NCBI GenBank assembly: GCA_046758085.1
Contig: JBHHZP010000008.1
Coordinates: forward strand, 1-46,033
Direction of reading: 5' to 3'
Length of the DNA: 46,033 nucleotides
Origin: VRUB01 sp046758085
GTDB lineage: Bacteria > Pseudomonadota > Gammaproteobacteria > Acidiferrobacterales > SPGG2
The notes below the pieces were generated by a model. That model was not told where the DNA came from. It was given only the letters and a program-made list of their open reading frames with translations, and ran no database searches. The translations under genes were made by a program, and so were the position numbers. Position 1 is the first letter of the stretch, and every line of letters starts with the position of its first letter. Below, in pieces: positions 41,103 through 46,033 of this stretch.

Positions 41103-41864
41103 ATGGACCTGAAAGGAAGGACGGCCCTCGTGACCGGAGCGGGAAGCGGTATCGGCAAGGCCATCGCCGTGGCGTTTGCAAATGAGGGCGCGAACGTGCT
41201 CGTAAACGAATTGACCGATGCGGGGCGTCCGGTGGCGGACGATATTGGCGGCACATTCATCCAAGCCGATCTTTCCGACCGCGAGGCTGTTGTCGCGCTC
41301 GCCAGGCACGCGCTCGAAGCGTGCGGGCGCATCGACATCTTGGTGAACAACGCCGGATTTCAACATGTTGCACCGGTCGAGGAGTTCCCGGAAGATACCT
41401 GGGTAAAAATGATCCAGGTCATGCTGATCGCCGCATTCCAGCTCACCCAGCACCTGGCCCCGCAAATGAAGAAAGAGCGGTGGGGGCGCATTATCAATAT
41501 GTCCTCGCTGCACGGCGTGGTCGCAAGCCCATACAAGAGTGCCTATATCGCTGCCAAGCACGGGCTCATAGGACTGACAAAGACCGTGGCGCTCGAGTTG
41601 GGGGAGTTCGGCATTACTGCCAATGCCATCTGTCCCGCCTACGCGCGCACACCCATTGTCGACAACCAAATCAAGGCGCAGGCAGCCACTCACGGCATCA
41701 GCGAGGACGAGGTCATCGAGAAGATCATGCTCGAACCTGCCGCCATCAAGCGTTTGATCCAACCGGAAGAGGTAGCGGGACTGGCTTTGTTCCTGGCCTC
41801 GGACAAGGCAAGCGCCATCACCGGCGCCGCGCACATGATCGATCTGGGGTGGACCGCACGCTGA
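41103..41864 (+). CDS. bdhA: 3-hydroxybutyrate dehydrogenase (short-chain dehydrogenase)
   Basis: A 253-residue SDR enzyme. The cofactor motif is VTGAGSGIGKAIAVAF, NNAGFQHVAPVEEFPEDTW follows, and the catalytic Ser-Tyr-Lys set is in MSSLHG and YKSAYIAAKHGLIGL. ICPAYARTPIVDNQI is typical of D-3-hydroxybutyrate dehydrogenase, which converts 3-hydroxybutyrate to acetoacetate with NAD+. The ATG has GGAGA upstream. It is followed by an acyl-CoA ligase gene on the same strand, so the pair may feed ketone-body or polyhydroxybutyrate products into CoA metabolism. Confidence 0.87.
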   Translation: MDLKGRTALVTGAGSGIGKAIAVAFANEGANVLVNELTDAGRPVADDIGGTFIQADLSDREAVVALARHALEACGRIDILVNNAGFQHVAPVEEFPEDTWVKMIQVMLIAAFQLTQHLAPQMKKERWGRIINMSSLHGVVASPYKSAYIAAKHGLIGLTKTVALELGEFGITANAICPAYARTPIVDNQIKAQAATHGISEDEVIEKIMLEPAAIKRLIQPEEVAGLALFLASDKASAITGAAHMIDLGWTAR

Positions 41865-41919
41865 CGGCGCAGGCCGTCGGGATTGATTTGTCACCCAGAC
41901 GCAGACCCCCAAGATCGCC

Positions 41920-43491
41920 ATGGCCACCATAGTCGCCAACCGCACGCTTCGCAGCCTGCTCGAGCACCGTGCGTGTGCGAGCCCGGACCAACCTTTTTTA
42001 ATTTTCGATGACCTCGGCGGCACCGTCACAGCGCTCTCCTACGTCCAGTTCGACGAGCGGGTTAATCGTGCGGCGAATATGCTGGTCGCACTCGGTATCG
42101 GCCACGGCGACAAGATCAACCTGCACCTGCCGAACTGTCCGGAGTTTCTTTACTTGTGGTTCGGCGCCGCCAAGATCGGTGCCGTCATCATGCCGACCAA
42201 CGTCGCCTCCCCCGCCCCAGAGCTTGCGTACCTGCTCGATCATTCGGAAAGTCGCCTGATCTTCACCCATGCCGACCACCTGGACGTGGTCACACAGGCG
42301 CGCAGCGAGTGCGCGCATGTCAAAGCAGTCGTCGTCTGCGGCGCAAAGCGGCCCGATGCACATAGCACTCAGCACTTCGACGACCTGGTTGCACAACAAG
42401 ATACCTCCGCCCCCGATGCGCGCGTCAATCCGTTTGACGAAGCGGCGATACTCTATACCTCGGGAACGACGGCGCGTCCAAAAGGTGTTCTGGTTACGCA
42501 TGCCAACTACATCTATGCAGGCGAGACCGTGGCCAAGGCTGTTGGCTTGCGCCCGGGCGATCGGCATTACGTCGTGCTGCCGCTGTTTCATGGCAATGCC
42601 CAGTATTACTCGACCATGAGCACGTTGGTGACCGGTGCGAGCATGGCGCTGACGGCACGTTTCAGCGCCAGTCGCTATTTCGAGCGCTGCATCGCCCATC
42701 AATGCACGGTGGCGAGCCTGTTTGCCGCGCCGATTCGCATGCTGCTGGCGCAAGCGCGCGACGACGAACACAGGAAAAATCGCCTGCGAGTGGTGCTGTT
42801 CGCGCAGAGTGTGACCGAGGGGCAGCTTGCGGAATGGCGCGGGCGCTTCGGTGCGCCGTTGCTGCAGCTCTGGGGCATGACGGAAACCATGGGACCCCCG
42901 CTAATGAACCCGCTCACGTTCGAACGACGTAACATGTCGGTTGGATTCCCGGCCATGGGCTACGAGGTGGATCTCGTCAACGACAGCGGGAAACCGGTAG
43001 CGCAGGGAGAGGTCGGCCAGATTGTCGTGCACGGCTCACCCGGTCGGACGCTGATGAAGGGATATTTCAAGAACACGGATGCGACGGCGGAGACGTTGCG
43101 CGACGGCTGGCTGTGGTCAGGCGACAACGCCTATCAGGACCCCGACGGCTACTTCCACTTCGTGGACCGGGCCAAGGACATGATCAAGCGCTCCGGCGAG
43201 AACGTGGCCGCGACCGAAGTTGAGACGGTCATCTTGGAACACCCCAAGGTATTCGACTGCGCCGTCATCGGCGTTCCGGACGAGATCCGCGACGAGAAGA
43301 TCAAGGCCGTTGTTGTCCTGAAGAAAGGCCAGCAGCTCGGGAGCGAGGAGATCATCGAGTGGTGCCGCGAACGCCTGGCAACATTCCGGGTGCCGGAGCT
43401 GGTCGAGTTCCGGCAGGAACTACCGCGCACCTCCGTGGGCAAGGTCCAAAAGCATATCCTCAGGCGTGAATCGACGGAAAGCAGAAAATGA
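41920..43491 (+). CDS. AMP-forming acyl-CoA ligase
   Basis: A 523-residue ANL-superfamily adenylating enzyme. Motifs in order: P-loop-like ILYTSGTTARPKGVLVTH, LQLWGMTETMGPP, the ATP/hinge region GWLWSGDNAYQDPDGYFHFV, VDRAKDMIKRSGENV and the C-terminal catalytic Lys in PRTSVGKVQKH. It resembles crotonobetaine/carnitine-CoA ligase-like and other short-chain acid ligases; the acid is not known. AMP-forming sulfoacetate-CoA ligases (SauT) belong to this superfamily, so a sulfonate substrate is possible. It follows bdhA by 55 bases. Confidence 0.85.
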   Translation: MATIVANRTLRSLLEHRACASPDQPFLIFDDLGGTVTALSYVQFDERVNRAANMLVALGIGHGDKINLHLPNCPEFLYLWFGAAKIGAVIMPTNVASPAPELAYLLDHSESRLIFTHADHLDVVTQARSECAHVKAVVVCGAKRPDAHSTQHFDDLVAQQDTSAPDARVNPFDEAAILYTSGTTARPKGVLVTHANYIYAGETVAKAVGLRPGDRHYVVLPLFHGNAQYYSTMSTLVTGASMALTARFSASRYFERCIAHQCTVASLFAAPIRMLLAQARDDEHRKNRLRVVLFAQSVTEGQLAEWRGRFGAPLLQLWGMTETMGPPLMNPLTFERRNMSVGFPAMGYEVDLVNDSGKPVAQGEVGQIVVHGSPGRTLMKGYFKNTDATAETLRDGWLWSGDNAYQDPDGYFHFVDRAKDMIKRSGENVAATEVETVILEHPKVFDCAVIGVPDEIRDEKIKAVVVLKKGQQLGSEEIIEWCRERLATFRVPELVEFRQELPRTSVGKVQKHILRRESTESRK

Positions 43492-43518
43492 ATTTTAGAT
43501 CCTTATACGGTAGTGCGC

Positions 43519-43694
43519 TGCTGTCCCACAACCACCCAATGCATGGATCACGCCTTTGTTTCCGAGACACGCCGTGGATACGTCCGTGTAGGCTCGGCGC
43601 CAGCATCCGTGCTGGCGAGGGTCTCGGAAGCAAAGGTGCGATCCATGTCTCTTTAAGAGTTTCAGCCTTCCAAGCCGGGACTTGTGGGACATCA
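43519..43694. repeat. Dispersed hairpin repeat, copy 3, with terminal inverted repeats
   Basis: The outer ends TGCTGTCCCACAA (43519-43531) and TTGTGGGACATCA (43682-43694) are inverted with one mismatch. The inner stem arms are 43542-43568 and 43621-43647. An inner GCCAGCA/TGCTGGC hairpin is intact (about 43600-43617). It lies between converging genes (acyl-CoA ligase and dctM), as copy 1 does. Confidence 0.85.
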
Positions 43695-43737
43695 ATGACC
43701 CTGGTCCTCACTCCTCACCATTCACGGTTCACCAGAA

Positions 43738-45123
43738 TCACCTATACGCTACCGCCGGCAGCCAGATCACGAGCTGCGGAAACATCACTACGATCGTCAG
43801 TCCGATAAGCTGCAGCATAATAAAGGGAACGACGCCCTTGTAGATATCGACCATCCGCACCTCGGGCGGGCACACGCCCTTGAGGTAGAACAGCGCGAAG
43901 CCCACCGGCGGCGTGAGAAAGGAGGTCTGTAAAGCGACCGCCACGAGCATGACAAACCAGATGAGCGCCGGCTCATCGACGACGCCGTAGCCGTCGATCT
44001 GGAAACCGAGCGCGGCGACGACAGGCGACAGCAATGGCAGAATAATCAGCGTGATCTCGATCCAGTCGAGCAGGAAACCGAGCAGGAACACCAGGCCCAG
44101 GATAAATATCAATATGCCGTATTTTTCAAACGGCAGGCCGGTGAGCATCTCTTCGACGAGCTCATCCCCGCCAAGCTCGCGCAGCACCAAAGCAAAGCAG
44201 GTGGCGCCGAGAAAGATGGCGAAGATGTAGGCCGTGGTGTTGAAAGACGCCATAACCACCTCTTTCAAGACCCCGAAGCTGAGTTTCTTGTTGTACCAGG
44301 CGAGCAGAATGGCCCCGAGCGCGCCTACGCCGCTCGCCTCGGTCGGGGTAGTGATTCCGGCGAAGATCGAACCGAGCACTGCAATAATCAGCCCCGCGGG
44401 TGGGATCACCGACTGGATGACGTCCCATATCGCGCCCCAGCTGATCGAGCGGCGATTCGTAGGCAGCGGTGCGATCTCCGGGCGCAACAAGGCGGACACC
44501 AGGATATATACGACATATAGCCCCCCCAGTATCAGGCCCGGGAACACCGCCCCCATGAACAAATCACCGACCGACAGCGCGAGCTGGTCGGCCATGATCA
44601 CCAGCATGATGCTCGGCGGGATCAGGATACCGAGACAACCGGCGCCACAGATGGTGCCGGTGGCGAGCGACCTGTGATAGCCCTGGTTGATCATTACCGG
44701 CAGCGAGAGCACTCCGAGCAATACAACCGAGGCGCCGATGATGCCGGTGGAGGCCGCGAGAATAATGCCGATGACCGTGACCGTGACGGCCAGACCCCCG
44801 CGCACCTTGCCGAAGAGCTCCTGCATGGCGTGCAGCATGCGCTCGGCAATGCCGGATCGATCGAGCATCAGCCCCATGAAGATGAACATCGGCAGCGCCA
44901 CCAGCACCCAATTATCCATGATCTTGTAAATACGGTTGACCACCAGACCGAGGGTGAGGAAGTCCAGACCGGTCGCGGTACCGAGGTAAATGTCGGAGAG
45001 ATAGCCGATGCCGGCGAACAGCACGCCCACGCCACCGAGCACGTACGCCACCGGGAAGCCCGTGAAAAGAAAAGCCGTGAACGTCAGGAACATCGTAACC
45101 ACGAGCATATCGTTGATGCTCAT
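43738..45123 (-). CDS. dctM: TRAP transporter large permease
   Basis: A 461-residue membrane protein of the DctM family with about twelve helices: TGFPVAYVLGGVGVLFAGIG, LVALPMFIFMGLMLDRSGIA, LGILIPPSIMLVIMADQLAL and FAGITTPTEASGVGALGAIL. Its length fits the FcbT3-type large permeases. It overlaps dctQ by an ATGA. It imports organic acids using a sodium gradient with a DctP binding protein. The ligand cannot be read from sequence. Confidence 0.9.
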   Translation of the reverse strand: MSINDMLVVTMFLTFTAFLFTGFPVAYVLGGVGVLFAGIGYLSDIYLGTATGLDFLTLGLVVNRIYKIMDNWVLVALPMFIFMGLMLDRSGIAERMLHAMQELFGKVRGGLAVTVTVIGIILAASTGIIGASVVLLGVLSLPVMINQGYHRSLATGTICGAGCLGILIPPSIMLVIMADQLALSVGDLFMGAVFPGLILGGLYVVYILVSALLRPEIAPLPTNRRSISWGAIWDVIQSVIPPAGLIIAVLGSIFAGITTPTEASGVGALGAILLAWYNKKLSFGVLKEVVMASFNTTAYIFAIFLGATCFALVLRELGGDELVEEMLTGLPFEKYGILIFILGLVFLLGFLLDWIEITLIILPLLSPVVAALGFQIDGYGVVDEPALIWFVMLVAVALQTSFLTPPVGFALFYLKGVCPPEVRMVDIYKGVVPFIMLQLIGLTIVVMFPQLVIWLPAVAYR

Positions 45124-45650
45124 GGCGAAGATTTTCCGAGCAAGGCTACGACATCGCGCATGAGGCGCGCGAGCACGGCAAGCCCCAAGAGCGCGAAACT
45201 TGTGGGGATCACCGATTTGATCGCCCAGCGCCAGGGCAGCCCTAAGGGCGCATCGGAGTGCTCGTTCAAGCGCCAGGCTTCGGCGGCGAACTCAAGGCTG
45301 TGGTAAAACACCACAAAGATAAATGGCAAGGCGAACACCAGGATGCCGAAGACCTCCCAGGCGCGAATCGTACGTTCGGACAAACGCGCGGCGATCACGT
45401 CCACGCGTATATGGGAATCGGTCGCCTGCGCGTAGGACACACCGATCATGACGGCGAGCGCGTAGAGGTGCCACTGGAACTCCTCGAGCTTGACCTGGCC
45501 AATGCCGAAGCCGTAACGCAGAACCACCTGCACGATAATGGCCACGACCAGGATTACATTGGCCCAGGCCACGACTTGCCCGATGCGAATCACCAACGCA
45601 TCGAGCGCGTCGGCCAGACGTACTCGTGGTTCGTCTACACGACCCTTCAT
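45120..45650 (-). CDS. dctQ: TRAP transporter small permease
   Basis: A 176-residue membrane protein with four helices of the DctQ type: IGQVVAWANVILVVAIIVQV, the FQWHLYALAVMIGVSYA segment, VFGILVFALPFIFVVFYHSL and SFALLGLAVLARLM. I chose the ATG at 45650; a TTG at 45662 is in frame. It is separated from dctP by a 12-bp hairpin and coupled to dctM. Confidence 0.87.
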   Translation of the reverse strand: MKGRVDEPRVRLADALDALVIRIGQVVAWANVILVVAIIVQVVLRYGFGIGQVKLEEFQWHLYALAVMIGVSYAQATDSHIRVDVIAARLSERTIRAWEVFGILVFALPFIFVVFYHSLEFAAEAWRLNEHSDAPLGLPWRWAIKSVIPTSFALLGLAVLARLMRDVVALLGKSSP

Positions 45651-45778
45651 GCAGTCAACCAAGGTTAAGAGTTCGAATCAATAGCTGCTCCGCCATGCAG
45701 CTTGCACGCGCGACTGCTTGTATTCTTATGTGCGCTCACTACAATACGAGACCGCTTGCGAGCTGACGCCACGGGCAA

Positions 45779-45810
45779 CAAAGATGCAGAGCCGGCATTC
45801 TGCATCTTTG
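45779..45810 (-). terminator. Perfect 12-bp hairpin between dctP and dctQ
   Basis: CAAAGATGCAGA (45779-45790) pairs perfectly with TCTGCATCTTTG (45799-45810) around an eight-base loop. There is no T-run after it. As with tctC, a stem right after the binding-protein gene fits partial termination or mRNA protection that raises binding protein over permease. Confidence 0.6.
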
Positions 45811-45843
45811 CCAATGGGCATACGTTGTACTTGACCGATTGAA

Positions 45844-46033
45844 CTACTTCTTCGGCTGCGCCCGTGGCAGGAAGGCATAGGCTTCCCAGATGTCGTACTT
45901 GGCCCGGAACTGGGAGAGGTCGTCCCAGACCTTCTTGAAAAAGGGGTCTTTGGCGGCCTGCTCGGCGGCTACTTCCTCCCAGGTCTTCTTGAACAGGCCG
46001 AGCATGTCATCCGACCAGTACTCGATGGTCACG
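45844..46033 (-). CDS. dctP: TRAP transporter substrate-binding protein, C-terminus only (cut by window edge)
   Basis: Only the last ~62 codons are in the window. They read MTIEYWSDDMLGLFKKTWEE with an acidic/Lys-rich helix and end AYAFLPRAQPKK, a common C-terminus for DctP-type binding proteins of the FcbT1/mannitol-chloroaromatic group. The position directly upstream of dctQ-dctM in the same orientation supports this. The start and signal peptide lie outside. Confidence 0.8.
   Translation of the reverse strand, partial: VTIEYWSDDMLGLFKKTWEEVAAEQAAKDPFFKKVWDDLSQFRAKYDIWEAYAFLPRAQPKK

Overview
The window is a GC-rich bacterial chromosome segment, most likely from a proteobacterium and probably a gammaproteobacterium or betaproteobacterium. 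The evidence is a tripartite tricarboxylate transporter, a TRAP transporter, class I fumarases, DUF1326/DUF2182 genes and dispersed hairpin repeats. The assignment is inferred from gene content only. Coding density is high, genes overlap in long operons, and I see no rRNA, tRNA, CRISPR array, phage or intact insertion sequence. I also recognise no transcriptional regulator.

Layout. 1-4699: a class III aminotransferase cut by the window edge, a DUF1326-DUF2182-small His-rich protein set and an MFS transporter. 4982-13778 (minus strand): an unbroken eleven-gene operon, transcribed suyA-suyB-sdhB-sdhC-sdhD-tauE-fumA-fumB-sdhA-slcC-comC (the sdh and fum names mark families, not proven functions). 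13863-18642: an ankyrin-repeat protein, an unknown HExxH protein, an enoyl-CoA hydratase remnant, a GCS2-family carboxylate-amine ligase and LrgA/LrgB. 18704-26349: a SelA-like PLP enzyme and a nitronate monooxygenase on minus. A HAD hydrolase, an enolase-superfamily enzyme and the glutamate (methylaspartate) mutase set glmS-glmL-glmE are on plus. 26412-34705 (minus): 5-formyl-THF cyclo-ligase, a second TauE/SafE exporter, an MFS transporter and a quinone oxidoreductase. These are followed by an NDP-forming acyl-CoA ligase pair, an acylating aldehyde dehydrogenase of the sulfoacetaldehyde dehydrogenase (SauS) type and a threonine-dehydratase-like enzyme. 35164-38324 (minus): tctC-tctB-tctA. 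38648-43491 (plus): a fused class I fumarase, an NRDE/TANGO2 protein, 3-hydroxybutyrate dehydrogenase and an AMP-forming acyl-CoA ligase. 43738-46033 (minus): a TRAP transporter, with dctP cut by the window edge.

Main interpretation. The 4982-13778 operon contains the known sulfolactate module: SlcC and ComC invert (S)- to (R)-sulfolactate, SuyAB splits (R)-sulfolactate to pyruvate and sulfite, and TauE exports sulfite. Interleaved with it, in overlapping genes, is a four-subunit succinate-dehydrogenase-like quinone oxidoreductase and a two-subunit class I fumarase-like hydratase. Since 3-sulfopropanoate, 3-sulfoacrylate and 3-sulfolactate are the sulfonate analogues of succinate, fumarate and malate, I propose a pathway 3-sulfopropanoate -> 3-sulfoacrylate -> (S)-sulfolactate -> sulfopyruvate -> (R)-sulfolactate -> pyruvate + sulfite. 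The flavoprotein departs from ordinary succinate dehydrogenase: Cys replaces the FAD-linking His and Glu replaces the substrate-site Thr. A separate fused fumarase in the window could serve the ordinary citric acid cycle. A second sulfonate-like locus at 27021-34705 suggests the organism specialises in C2/C3 organosulfonates.

The window also holds three copies of a dispersed hairpin element whose stem bases covary between copies; two of the copies lie between converging genes.
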